A DNA stretch of 64,000 bases from Zea mays (GCF_902167145.1 NC_050096.1:268482622-268546621), one strand, 5' to 3'. Positions 11,450 through 22,497 are shown, counted from the first letter of the stretch. Notes: a model not told the origin generated them from the sequence alone. Made by a program: numbers and translations.

Positions 11450-14400
11450 CTATTTCACAATGTCTTTCTCAGGAGCAACCGACGAAGAAGGGCGACTCGA
11501 GGAATCAGGGGCAGCATTCACATCAGCCCTTATGTCTTCAGGAACAACCACGCCGGGTCTCCTCATCAAGATTCGTCCCGCCCGAATAGCCTTGTCCATG
11601 GCTCTGTCGCGCTAGGCTTTGAGAGTAACAGAAGTTTCTTCGGCAACTTTAGCAGCCAGTTGAGCAGTCTCTAACTCTTGGGCAATGGATTTCTTGGAAG
11701 CTCGGAGTTCTTTGATGGTGGCATCCTTTGCTGATATCAACTGCTTGAGGCGGGTCACTTCGTCCGCGGATTCCTGCAGCTTACAACGTTGATTGTCCAA
11801 TTCCTCCTTTGTAAAGCGGTGACTCCTCCCCAAGATGGTTAGCGAGTTGCTAGAATCACGATACAATCTATCAAGATTGTCACGAGAAGCAGCAAGGATA
11901 CGCTTTTCTTCCTGCGAGCAAAAGTCAACTCCTTCAAGAACCGAGCAAGTAATAGGAACACAGCAAGGCAAGGCACAATTTTGTAAATTACCTTTTCAGA
12001 ATCGAGCTGAGCATGAAGAGAAGAACTCAAGGCATTGGCGTCATCCAAGGCAGCGGAGACCTGACCCAGTTCAGTTTTGCTCTGAGAGTACTTCTCCTCA
12101 AAGTCAGCGCACCGCTGAGCCAATTCAGCCTGATCTCGGGAATGTTTCTCCTCAAGAATTGAAATCTGCCGAGTCATTCCTAGCAAGAGATAATCAAACA
12201 AAACGGGGTCAGAAGGTAAGGCGGTCCACAGCGAAGGCAAAGAGAAGCAAAAAAGCACTAACCAGCGTTGGTTGCCTCCAATTCAGAGACACGATGTTGA
12301 AGTGACACTGGATTCCAACACGCAAGAGACGAAGCCACTTCTGGGACGGAAGCACCCTGCAATCTCAGCTGGCTGGCCATCCCATCCACCAAAGCCTGAT
12401 AAGGAGAACAGATGAGTGTAATGACAACAGTTCATGCGATGTAAAAATCAAGCTAAAATACATCACAGTACCTGGAGGTTGGAAAAGAACGAAGGGATCC
12501 CCAAATCAGGAGAAATCAGTCGATAACCAGGCATGAGGCCACCATCCGAAGCAGCTTGCAACGAACCAGTAGGAATCAGCTCGGTGCCTTCAACAGAGCC
12601 AAACACCTGATCAGCGGGGACGCTGCCCTCTAAAGCGACTCCCTGGTCCAAAGTTTGAGCTACCACCATACAGCCAGAGTGTGGAGGAGATCCCGCATGA
12701 ACGTCCATGGAAGTACAGGAAGGAGACCCTGCTCGGGCACCCTCGGGGGCTGGGTCATAGTTGGCACTGCCCGCTTGAGCCGGATCACCCCCGGCAGCAC
12801 CCTCGGGGGCTGGGCAGTGGCTTACACTCTTCACCCGAGCTAAGTCATCCCCGACGACACCCTCGGGGGCTGGGCATGTGTCAGCACCATTCTTGAAGAC
12901 CAAGCTCTCTGCAGTAACCACCTCTAAGGTTGACGGGCCCTCAACCACTTCCATAGGACCAGGACAATCCAAGTCAGCTTCCCGACCCTCGAGATCGCGC
13001 TCTAAGGCCGATGAGGCACGGGATGACCTCAACCCAGCATCAGGCACGTCGACGCAAGCCTCCATTGCACCATCATCCACTGGCTCCGATAACAAGTCTT
13101 CTGGGACCATATCTTCGAGAGTCTGATCAAAGTTGGCTAGGGACAGTTCTTGCAGACCAATGAGGGCAGACAGAGAAGGAGAGGGAACTCCACTACTTTC
13201 ACCGCTGGCGATGAACCGCCGACTGTTTTTCCGAGTCAAAGGAGCTTCAATCTCTTCCTCCTCATCATCCACATTGGCAACACAAACAGCACACCCATTG
13301 GGGTCAACAACAGATGGAGCACCCCCATTGGGGTCAGCAACAGATGGAGCACCCACATTGGGATCAGCAGCAGATTGGGGACACCCATTGGGGTCAGCAT
13401 CAATAAGTCCAGTCGCAGGCATTTCTTCAGTAGCAGGAACCGAGGTACTAGCGTCCTGATCAAAGCTGGATACTCACCGGAGGCGTCTTCTTTTCTTCTT
13501 CTGCTCGTCAGCAGAAGGATCAGGCTGATTGGCTCGGCAAGGACGCCTCGGGCGAGTACTAACAGGTTTCTGAGCATCCAAAGTCGACTCAACCTCTGGG
13601 AGGGGCACCACTGCCAACGCCCCAGCAGGAGCAGCATCAGAAGAATCTTCAACTAGCAAATCAAGCATAGCGCTTATATCTGCATCACTAGGATTCAGAG
13701 GCACCTCAAAATGAACCTGCCGTTCGTCATCAGGAATCTCCCCAAGCGAAGCAACCAAAGCACTGACTTCTTCAGCAGAGGGTCGCACTCTAAGGCCCAA
13801 ACTGCCATCAGTAATGGGTGGATTCGACACGAAAAGGGTGAAGGCTTTGGGAGGAGGCAAGTTCCAGGCCGAGTACGCCACTGGAGCACCAACATTTGAC
13901 ACCTTGCCCCTGAGGATCATTTCAAGTCGGCTCACCAAATCTGCAGAAGGAATCCTCCTGTTGGTAACCCGAGTTGAGTCGGCTAGCCCTCGATACAGAT
14001 AAGCTGGATAGGCCCTGTCTTTCAGTGGCTGAATATTCTTGAAAACAAAGTTAGTAACCACAGCTTCAACAGTCAGACCCCTTTCTTTCAACAGTCCAAC
14101 TTCAGCTAGCAACACACTTGCCTCAGCTACCTCCTGATCTGTGGGAGACTCGGTCCAGCTTGGGGTGCGAACATCCGGCTGTCTTCCCGACCGGGAGGGG
14201 AGAGAATTCCCATAATTCTCAACTATGAACCACTCTAGGCGCCATCCTTTAATGCTGTCCTTGAGGGGGATCTCGAGATATTCAGTTTTCCTCACTCGGC
14301 GCATCTCCAAGCTGGCACCCCCGACCAACTGATGTTGTCCCCCGGCCATCCCAGGGCGACAGTGATACAAGTATTTCCATAAACCGAAATGTGGCAGCAC

Positions 14401-14775
14401 GCCAAGAAAGGCTTCGCATAAGTGAACGAAAATGGAGATTTGCAGAATTGAGTTGGGGTTCAAATGGGTCAAGTTAATATGGTAGAAATCAAGGAGGCCG
14501 CGGAAAAAGGGAGAGATGGGAAGGCCGAGGCCGCGGAGAAGAAAAGGGGCGTAAACAACGGACTCATGGGTATCCTCTGTCGGAACAGTAAACCCATGGC
14601 AAATCCGCCAAGAACAGAGTTCCCGCGGAGGAAGAACCCCGATGGATACGAGATGGAGAAGTTCAGTTTCAGAAATGATGGACATATGGTTACCTGCGAA
14701 AGGCAACTGGCTGTTGGGGTCGATTGGAGGAATCACCACAGCAGATGAGCTCGCGGTCTTCCTCTTGGGTGCCAT
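11450..14775 (-). pseudogene. RetroA antisense multi-exon gene (Transposase_28-like N-terminus, coiled-coil C-terminus)
   Basis: Start ATG 14775 (MAPKRKTASSS). Exon 1, 14775-13478, is open for about 430 codons and ends at a strong donor, CCG|GTGAGTATCC. Exon 2 is open from about 13440 to 12472 (donor CCAG|GTACTG); its acceptor is unclear because the gap is too short for a normal intron. Exons 3 (12395-12263), 4 (12179-11993) and 5 (from 11911) have good AG acceptors and GT donors, and the frame is kept from 4 to 5. Exon 2 contains repeats of CPAPEG. Exons 4-5 encode a long heptad-rich coiled coil. A TAG at 11612-11614 cuts the last exon, whose frame otherwise runs to 11450. Known precedent: Grande carries an antisense gene at this place. 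Function unknown. The short exon 1/2 gap may be a deletion. Confidence 0.75.
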
Positions 14776-15040
14776 CTCGATTCTACCAGCGAGCAGAGCG
14801 GAAGGCGAATGGCAGAGAGGATTCGGAAGCGGAAAAGCAAGAACTAGGGCACGGAAAGCAAAGGCGGCTAAAAGCGCAGCTCTTATGGGATATTCTTGAG
14901 CCAGATACCGTTTCAAAAAGTGCCCAGTCATCACCCGGCGGTTATTTCCAAAACCCCAGCATGCCACGTGGAAACCCGGCAGTTATCTCCAGAACACCGG
15001 CGCGCCACCTCATCACTCGGCCATCGTCCTCAAATTGGCT
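14776..15040 (-). other. RetroA antisense gene upstream region
   Basis: Presumed promoter and 5' leader of the antisense gene. I see no clean TATA box; a weak AT-rich CCCATAAGAG lies near 14880 on the minus strand. The RetroD equivalent (about 1140-1260) is also weak. Confidence 0.35.
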
Positions 15041-15840
15041 CACACGGCCTGCTATCACTCGGCGTTGCCTCCAAAACGCCGATTTTGTGTTCAGTCGCCC
15101 GACATTACCTCTAAAAGTGCCAACGTCGCCTTCCAGTCGGTCGGCGTTGCCTCCAAAACGCCGACTTCACGTTCAGTCGCTCGGCATTACCTCTAAAATG
15201 CTGACATCGCTTTCCAATCACTCGGCGTTGCCTCCAAAACGCCGATTTCGTATTCAGTCGACCGGCATTACCTCTAAAAATGCCGACGTCGCCTTCCAGT
15301 CGGTCGGCGTTGCCTCCAAAACGCCGACTTCACGTTCAGTCGCTAGGCATTACCTCTAAAATGCTGACGTCGCTTTCCAATCACTCGGCATTGCCTCTAA
15401 AACGCTGATATAGTGTTCAGTCGCTCGGCGTTGCCTCCAAAACGCCGACATCACCTTTCAGTCGACCGACATTACCTCTAAAAATGCCAACGTCGCCTTC
15501 CAGTCGGTCGGCGTTGCCTCCAAAACGCCGACTTCACGTTCAGTCGCTAGGCATTACCTCTAAAATGCTGACGTCGCTTTCCAATCACTCGGCGTTGCCT
15601 CTAAAACGCTGATATAGTGTTCAGTCGCTCGGCGTTGCCTCCAAAACGCCGACATCGCCTTTCAGTCGCTCGGTATTACCTCTAAAACGCTGACGTCGCC
15701 CTCTGGCATCATCTCCAATCGCTCGGCATTACCTCTAAAATGCCGACGTCGCTTTCCAATCACTCGGTGTTGCTTCTAACACACTGATACAGTCTTTAGA
15801 TGCTCGGTGTTACCTCTAAAACGCCGGCACCGCCTACAAG
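15041..15840 (+). repeat. RetroA 41-bp hairpin minisatellite
   Basis: About 19 units of roughly 41 bp. Odd and even units tend to alternate between GGCGTT...AACGCC and GGCATT...AATGCC around a conserved CCTCYAAA core, forming an 82-bp higher-order unit. In most units the flanking six bases are exact reverse complements or differ at one position. The tract continues the sequence upstream of the antisense gene and is shared with RetroD. Confidence 0.88.
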
Positions 15841-16130
15841 TTACTCGGCATCTATTTCTGGAAACATCAGTTTGATCCCCAAGTTATTCATCTACTGTCT
15901 CAAAGGAATCAGTTTTACAAACAAGCAAGATGAGTCATCAAGTAGAAGCCAAAGTCATTCTTTCATTAAAAGGGAAGATAACAAACTTACAAATCAACTC
16001 TTTGCGAGTTGATACTTCCCTACTATTACTACATTACATTACTACTACTACTACACTACGCTATACTACTCTACATTACTACTACATTACTCTAACTATA
16101 CTATACTAATATCTAAAAGACCAGTGGCAT
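15841..16130 (+). repeat. RetroA spacer with TAC-type microsatellite
   Basis: Non-coding. From about 16018 to 16110 it is a loose (TAC)n/(TACAT)n tract, also present in RetroD at about 32660-32750. Nothing else is visible. Confidence 0.7.
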
Positions 16131-16550
16131 CTAGCCACTGGCCCTGTTGCTGCCGCCGCCGCTGCCGCCCTTGGTGCTGCCCCTGCTGCTGCCGCCCCTG
16201 TTGCTGCCCCTGCTGCCGCCGCCGCTGCCACTGCTGTCACCGTCGCCATCGTCGTCGTCGTCGTCGTCGTCATCCTCGTCCTCGCCGCCGCCGTCCGAGT
16301 CCTCCTCATCCGAGGAGTACTCCGACTCATCCGAGCCCTCGAGCCCGGAGCGCTCGACGGCCCGGATGTACGTCTAGACCTCCGCCGTGAGCCCCTGGGA
16401 GTCGTCTGAGTCGTCAGACGACTCACGCAGGGGGACGGGGGCCGGAGACCCCTCAGACTCAGAGGAGAACTCCTCCTCTGAGTACTCCGAGTCACCAAAC
16501 TCCTCCGATGGAGGAGTTGGCTCACGCTTGCGCTTGTTGTTCTTGCCCAT
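16131..16550 (-). pseudogene. RetroA small acidic antisense ORF, conserved in RetroD
   Basis: ATG 16550 opens MGKNNKRKREPTPPSE, a basic nuclear-localisation-like start. Ser/Glu/Asp-rich sequence follows (FGDSEYSEEEFSSESEG, SSDDSDDSQG). A TAG at 16374-16376 interrupts it, but the same frame continues with TYIRAVERSGLEGSDESEYS, a run of Asp and a Gly/Ser-rich tail to the stop at 16131-16133. RetroD has the homologue with the same layout and a TGA at the same codon. TATAAATA lies about 85 bp upstream. I do not recognise a protein family. The acidic composition could suit binding to basic proteins such as histones or Gag, which is speculation. Confidence 0.6.
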
Positions 16551-16631
16551 GGTGGAAGCAGAAGGGAGAGAAGAAAGGGAAGCGACAGAGAACAGTGAAG
16601 AGATGTGAAAAAGCCAGAGAGACAACGGTGT

Positions 16632-16639
16632 TATTTATA
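16632..16639 (-). promoter_or_regulatory. TATA box of RetroA small acidic ORF
   Basis: TATAAATA on the minus strand, about 85 bp upstream of ATG 16550. Conserved in sequence and spacing in RetroD. Confidence 0.6.
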
Positions 16640-17281
16640 GAAGGAGAAGGCAACCGCTCACCTCTAACTGCGGTCACTGAACAGTCGCAAAGCATTCAAT
16701 AAGCACTTCAACCCGTCTGAAGACACGTCAGGCGGCTGACGCCGTTTCACGCAACACTACACCCATTGGGACTCCAGTCAACAACGCGGAGGATATGATT
16801 ACACCCGCCGTCACATCACATTACTACTCAGAAGCAGCCGACTAAAACACTCAGCGTACCAAGCCGTCCCTTGCCCACACCCATTGGGGGGGACGCCCAG
16901 GAATTATCAGTATATTTTTCAAAACGGTCACATCTGTGCAGAGCACGCAGTGAATACCTCAAGACAAAAATGAGATATCAGTAAGGATCAGAGGAAAGCC
17001 AAATATAGCCAGCGAAGTACAAAATATGGCCGACAGAAGCGACGCGAAGACTAGACAGAGAACGTCCATCAGATGTCCCATCTGTCGCAGTGCAAATAAA
17101 TTGCACTACCCAGCAAGATATGGATGGACTGCGAACTCGGCTGCTAAAGACAAAATATATGCTGACCTCTGAAGCAAAATATTGATGACATAATGCTGAC
17201 CTCCAAAGCACAATGCAAATAGCTCCATGCCAATTTCTACAAGCGGAAAGGATAATTTTCAGCGAAGAGGCACGAAAGGAA
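16640..17281 (+). other. RetroA 3' non-coding region
   Basis: No coding signal. Short words such as CACCCATTGGG recur and are shared with RetroD (33370-33880). Confidence 0.6.
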
Positions 17282-17364
17282 GACCTTCGAATGGTTTATT
17301 CTTAAAAATCCATTTGAAGGTCGGGGGCTACACCCATTGGGTGCACCTTCGGTGCACCCCATGG
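17282..17364 (+). other. RetroA pre-PPT module: stem-loop, PPT-like motif, second stem-loop
   Basis: Stem-loop 1 has arms GACCTTCGAATGG (17282-17294) and CCATTTGAAGGTC (17310-17322), 12 Watson-Crick pairs plus one G-U. TCGGGGGCTACACC follows, resembling the real PPT. Stem-loop 2 is at 17334-17364, with CCAT and GGGTGCACC pairing to GGTGCACCC and ATGG around loop TTC. The same module occurs twice in RetroD and in altered sequence in RetroF. Confidence 0.7.
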
Positions 17365-17633
17365 ACTATCATTCCAAGCCAAGATAGTGCCGACTTCTAA
17401 GGCGTGGGACAAGATTAAAAGGCCAGCCCTCAACCAAAACGCAGGAGCACAAATGGATATAATCTCTGGGGAAGACCTTCAAGTAGATTATTTTCTAAAA
17501 ATCAGAATCCTACAAATTGAAATGCCGACCTCTAAGGCACAAGCACGAAACTAAGCTTCGGTCAACGAGCGATCGGAGCAGGAGAAGACAACAGGAAGTC
17601 ATTTTCTTCAAATCACCTGCAAGCTGGACCTGG
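17365..17633 (+). other. RetroA spacer between decoy module and PPT
   Basis: Non-coding. It contains a degenerate third copy of stem-loop 1 sequence near 17473-17505. Confidence 0.5.
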
Positions 17634-17679
17634 GATCTTTGGGCTGATTACCTCTAAATTAACCCAAAGATCGGGGGCT
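17634..17679 (+). promoter_or_regulatory. RetroA polypurine tract on a stem-loop
   Basis: Arms GATCTTTGGG (17634-17643) and CCCAAAGATC (17663-17672) are perfect complements. The 3' arm overlaps the PPT, AAAGATCGGGGGCT (17666-17679), which adjoins the 3' LTR and would prime plus-strand DNA. Confidence 0.8.
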
Positions 17680-18308
17680 TGTGGGGGGTAGATATCCCCC
17701 GGGTCCACTAAAGAGTAATAGACCTCACGAAAGGCCCAAGGGCCCAATAAATCATAAGGTCATTCTTTCGTGGGCCTGGGGAGAGACAACCAGCAGAGCA
17801 GATCGACATAAGGCCGGATTGATGTAAACCCGGACGACCCACGACGTCGAGAGAGTGACCACAACAGAGATCCGACTTTCCCGCGCTGGAGCCCCCATGC
17901 AACGGAGCCATGCGAGGATAAGTCGGCAAGGGTTACGCAGGGATAAACTCAAGAGGTTCACTATCTTTTAGCTACTTGTTGTTATCATATCCACATGTAT
18001 TGCCCCACGGTTGAGTATATAAGGCCTAGGGGGCACCCCTTCAGAACGATCGATCCTATTACTTAGCCACCCACATCAACTCTCTGCATTCTCAATCCAG
18101 AGAGCTCTCTTGTAACCACATTCACCAAGCATACTCACCAGGACGTAGGGTGTTACGCATCTCTAAGCGGCCCGAACCTGTAAACCTTGTCCACTGTTCC
18201 TTGTGCAATCGGCACGAACCATTTTGCTACAGTTGTTGACACCGTCCTACTCCTAAAAACACCTTGAGGGGCAACCCCGGGTGTGCGGTCGGACCCAAAA
18301 CACCGACA
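17680..18308 (+). repeat. RetroA 3' LTR
   Basis: 629 bp, about 7 differences by eye from the 5' LTR. Same TATA box and terminal inverted repeat, which here carries one G for A. Confidence 0.95.
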
Positions 18309-18313
18309 GGAAC
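18309..18313. repeat. RetroA target-site duplication, right copy
   Basis: GGAAC, matching 3911-3915. RetroB sequence resumes here. Confidence 0.93.
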
Positions 18314-18620
18314 GCAGTATAATTTCTTCGAAGCAGCAAAAAGTCGTTCCTAAGGGAGCGCAGCGTAAGTTTTCTGCTCAAAAGTCGTTCCGAAGGGAAT
18401 GCAGAGCTTACAACGAAAAATAAACGATGATTCCGCTGAAAGTAAAAGGCGAAGAAGCTCCTAAGGGAGGCTTACAGCAAAAAAATAAACGCTGATTCCG
18501 CTGAAAGTAAAAGGCGAAGAAGCTCCTAAGGGAGGCTTACATCGAAAAATAAACGCTGATTCCGCTGAAGTAAAAGGCGAAGAAGCTCCTAAGGGAGGCT
18601 TGCAGTGAAAAAATGTCGAT
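18314..18620 (+). repeat. RetroB tandem array, 64-66-bp units
   Basis: Three units start at 18428, 18494 and 18558, each with GATTCCGCTGAAAGTAAAAG and CTCCTAAGGGAGGCTT. The second word contains a palindromic CTCCTAAGGGAG. More degenerate GTCGTTCC repeats precede them. The array separates gag from the convergent antisense gene, the same place as the arrays in RetroA and RetroE. Confidence 0.85.
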
Positions 18621-19057
18621 CTTCGGCAAATATCATTTTGCATAACATCACATCATTACATCATTTGCATAGCATAACATCATACATCATATTGCATCAA
18701 CAATGCAAGAAGGGGGTCTCAGTATTGATATTCGAAGATTGTTTCGAAGAAATAGTGACAGGGCACAAAAATAGCTATTGAGGAATTATACCTTCGTCAA
18801 ACTCTGAAATGAAAAGATCTATTGGTTATTGATTTTACGAGGATTGGTTACTGATCTTATGAGAACACGAATATTATTTACGAAGCATGAAAAGAAGGGA
18901 AGGTGTCTTTTTCGCCGAAGGCTCAAAAACAGTATGTATATGAAGTTTCATGCATCGTAAAGAATAGAACCATAAATAGCTTATATATTACATTCAAGGT
19001 TACAATACATGTTTCTCAACAGATATCACATTTTAAATGTTTTTACAACAACATCTA
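18621..19057 (+). other. RetroB spacer downstream of the antisense gene
   Basis: AT-rich, with CATCA/ATCATT-type simple sequence at 18640-18700. No coding signal. Probably 3' flank of the antisense gene. Confidence 0.5.
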
Positions 19058-22000
19058 ATCTTCCCTTAGAACTACTTCTGCAGCTTCGTTTAGTAGCTGA
19101 TCAACAACTTTATCCATAATGGCTTCGGCCATTTTCCTAATTTCGTCGTCCCCCTTCGCGTGGGGGTCCGCCGATGGCTCAGCAGGTTCTGAGGGAGGAG
19201 AAGATACGGCCATATTACAAACCGTAAACAAGTTTGAAACCAAAAAATTACAACAAAGAGCCAAAAACCACTAGTTAATACCTATTTGCCCTTCGAGCTC
19301 AGCACTTTTCTCAGCGGCCTCTGCTACTTTTCTAGCGTCATGTATGCCTTTCTCGCTTTTTCGTATAATTTCTTGGGCCATTTCCCGGCCACCATTGTCC
19401 CAGATGTCGGTGAAAAATTTTCCACCAACCAGGCTCGCTTCGACCGAGGGGTCTTTTATATCTTCAGAGGATAGGGTGGCTTCGGATTGTGTCAAGAATT
19501 TCACATGGTCACAACCTTTCCTCTCCAAAATGGTAGCAATCCCCCTGGCACCTGAAAAGGCACATATGTCTCCACGACTATTCAAAATTTCTTCAAAGGC
19601 TTCAGCTTCGTGGCTGATCCATCCAATTGGGCCTTCGGGGTCACCCCTTATGAAGTTCTCTTCACTTGAGAAAGCGCCAACGCTGGCGAAGCTGGTTCTT
19701 ACTTTCTTAACACATTCTATAGATTTTTCATAGCATCTTTTCTTAGATGCACGAAGCTCTTCAACGTTTTTTTCTAAATGATTTGCCCATTGTTCACTAA
19801 TTTCTCGTTTTGTTTCTTCAAGTGTGCGTTCCTCTTTAGCTCTGGCTAGTTGTTTTCGAAGATCTTCAATTTCACGCTTCTGAGCCTCAGCTTGAGCTTT
19901 AAAAGTAGCTTCGTCTTATTTTATTCTATTTACCAATGAATGTAATATTTTATCTTTTTCGAGACCTTCGTTCCTTAGTTCAATTACTTCGGAACGAAGA
20001 TTGCTCAGGGCCATAACACACCCTTTGTCTTCGGCATCTTTTTGGGCCCTGAGGGCATTGCTAAGTATAAGGCCCTGAAAAAAATGTGTGTGCGTTAATA
20101 AGTTTAAGCAAACGAAAAATTTTGGTTTCAAGAAATAATACAAAGACCTCATTTTTGCACCTTTAAGCTATTGTACGCCAAGCTGTCGGCCAGCTCGTTT
20201 TTCGACAACACCGAGAGCCCGTCTTCTAATGTTGGGAATCCGAAGCTCTTGCTCATCTCCCGACAAACAGAAATCTCCTTGTTGTCAGGGAGACAATACA
20301 AGAAGTCTTCTTCTCCGCTGCCGTTGAATATCAACACCCCCTTTGGATATTTCAGTTTTTGGGCGTAAAACTGGGCCTCTCGCTTTTCTTTTCAGTCAAC
20401 TTTTTCCCTGAAGCATGTCGTAAAATATAATCGAAAGCTTCGGAAAATGCTTCGGGAGCGGCAGTGCCAGTTTCTTCAGCCAGAATTTGTTCTGCTGTTT
20501 CTATTTCTTCGGCTTCCAAGGATTTCACCTTGGTGGGCTCTGAAGACCCAGCTTCAGTCTCAGATTGGTGCTTTGAAGCTTCAGCACCAAAGGCTTCAAT
20601 TTGCACTTCGGAAGTTTCAACAATTTTCTTCGGAGTAGTGCTTGAAGACTTTATTGTCTCCAAAACATCCTGTACATTAACCATCCTTTTTCTTTTGGGG
20701 GTCATTAATGGACCCTTTTGGCTTTTTGGTGCTTCAACTTTTGCTGAAGGACTTGCAATTTCATATGTCCTTGTTTCTGTAGCCTTCGGTTCTTCTATTT
20801 TCTCCATTTCCGGCATTATGACTGGCTCTTCAACATTCGGTAGGGGGTCAGCTCCTTGGCTTCGGTGGCCGAAGAGGTTTCACCGACATATTCAGGCACT
20901 GTGGCCGGTTCAATATAGCGTGGCCGGTGCGTAAGAACCTTTATCTTTATACTCTCCGGCCCTGGCTCACTAGGAACGGCTGAAGCAACTTCCTTCACTG
21001 AAGCAGTATTTTTCCTTTTCTGACCCCGTGTTGGGTAACGGTAGTCGGGGTAGACAAACCCAATTGCATCAAATACTCGGTTGAGTCTTTTCTTCTTTCG
21101 GCCTCCGAAGGCCGCTGATAGTGCAGTGTCTTCGGCCTTCGAGTTTGATCCAAGCAGTTCATCACTTATGGCCTCAATACTTTTCAGCCAGTCATCATCT
21201 GGCTCGACGAACTTATCTCCGTATTTGAATGTGTATTTTAGCCTAACTAGTCCACCTTCGTCAGGTTCCCTGACGGTTTCCTTCGGCATTTCCCACTTTT
21301 CTGCAAGTGGCCATACTCTAAAGGCAATGTGTTCTTGCATCAAATCCCTTGTCCCAATAAAAGAGCAAACTGCGCCGAAGGCTCTCTAGCATTCTTTGGC
21401 TGCTTCATCCATTTCCACCTTCGGCCTCCGGAGGCCGAAGCGTCGCCAGATAGGGCGCATAATTATATCTTTAATATCTTCCCATGTTTTCAAATCATTC
21501 TTCACATAAAACCATTCCGTCATCCAGTCGCCGGACCATCTCTTTCGAAAGGTTGGCATGGGACAGCTTGACCCAGATCGGGCATCGAAGCTGTAGCAGC
21601 CAAAATTGTTGTGATACTGCTCTTTACCCCAGGGTTTTGTCTCATACAATAGCTCATGTATGTTGCAGAAACTTTTGGCATTTGGCTCCAAACCTTGACT
21701 CTTCACAGCCCATACGAAGATGCCCATCCTTATGATTGCTTCGGGAGTAATTTGATGAAGGTAGATTTCAAATATCTTCAAAACTTCCACGACAAAACTG
21801 CTCAAGGGAAACCGAAGTCCAGCCTTTAAGAAGCTTCGGAATATTACGACTTCATTCTCCTCGGGAGTCGGACATGTTTTTTCTCCTTCGTCAGCTCTCA
21901 CAATAGACAAGTCCCGAAAATATCTACCCCTCATATTGACAAGATGGCTTTGTTTAATACTTGATTTCCCAAAAACCGCATGGCTTGGTCGTCAAGGTCG

Positions 22001-22192
22001 ATCTTCGGAATCTTCACCACCACTATCCACATCATAACTGTCACTGTCACCAGTGTCTTCAGATAAACCCTCTAAAATCTCCTTAGTAATCTTCTCTGTA
22101 TTTGTCTTTGCTATTGATTGAAGAAAGCCGAGATGCATCTCCTCAGAAAGGCTCAGCTTCGATTCAGCAACAGCTTTCTTATCTTCAGACAT
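19058..22192 (-). pseudogene. RetroB antisense multi-exon gene, mutated
   Basis: Start ATG 22192 (MSEDKKAVAES). The frame is open to 20816 except for TGA 21992-21994 and TAG 21386-21388. It includes FRSFLKAGLRFPLSSFVVEVLKI and WMTEWFYVKND, which align with the RetroE gene (FEAFFAAGLRLPAHRF). A one-base frame change near 20850 and another near 20390 follow. An intron with a strong acceptor (TTTTTTTCAG|GGCC) ends at about 20076. The next exon is a coiled coil (LRSEVIELRNEGLEKD) with a TAA at 19916-19918. A further GT donor lies near 19270, and the last exon encodes MAVSSPPSEPAEPS to the stop near 19055. Function unknown. Confidence 0.68.
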
Positions 22193-22335
22193 CTTCGAAA
22201 ATGCTGAGAAAGTGCTCTCGAAACTGAAGCTTAAAAATTTAAAAAGCCAAGCAAGTGTTGTTGCGCAAGGGCTAAAAGTCGAGTGAACAGGAGCAGATGG
22301 CAAGAAAGAGTGCCAAATGAACTCGTGGTGAGCTC

Positions 22336-22343
22336 TTATTTAT
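22336..22343 (-). promoter_or_regulatory. TATA box of RetroB antisense gene
   Basis: TATAAATA on the minus strand about 145 bp upstream of ATG 22192. Confidence 0.6.
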
Positions 22344-22450
22344 ACACCTAGTGCGTTAAAAACTGGAGGGTCCCGCTTGTCAATGACTGTTGCTATTCTA
22401 GCAAAGGGAAGGTGTTTTTTCGAACCTTTGGCTTAAGGCCTTCGTCCATG

Positions 22451-22497
22451 TCGCAATATGAATTTATCACTAATAAATTAATATTGCGAGGGGCTAC
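22451..22497 (+). promoter_or_regulatory. RetroB polypurine tract on a long stem-loop
   Basis: TCGCAATAT (22451-22459) pairs with ATATTGCGA (22481-22489), and AATTTAT (22461-22467) with ATAAATT (22473-22479). That is 16 of 17 pairs around a 5-base loop. The PPT GAGGGGCTAC begins on the 3' arm. RetroC then inserted exactly at the PPT/LTR boundary. Confidence 0.8.

Larger units (their letters stand above)
3916..18308 (+). mobile_element. RetroA, complete 14.4-kb Ty3/gypsy element (Grande-like)
   Basis: Two 629-bp LTRs and a perfect 5-bp TSD. Internal order: PBS, gag, protease, RT, RNase H, integrase, six 89-bp repeats, a multi-exon antisense gene, a hairpin minisatellite, a microsatellite, a small acidic antisense ORF, 3' stem-loop modules and the PPT. 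The RT/RNase H/integrase order marks it as gypsy. The antisense gene and about 14-kb size fit Grande, from memory. The LTRs differ at about 7 positions by eye, so the insertion is recent, yet gag-pol carries several frameshifts and stops. It may have been copied in trans. Confidence 0.93.

Noticed and set aside
16106..16525. Longer alternative-frame ORFs (Arg/Thr- and Pro/Leu-rich) over the acidic ORF
   Set aside because: They are shadows of Asp/Ser codon repeats. Only the acidic frame is conserved in RetroD with the ATG and TATA box.
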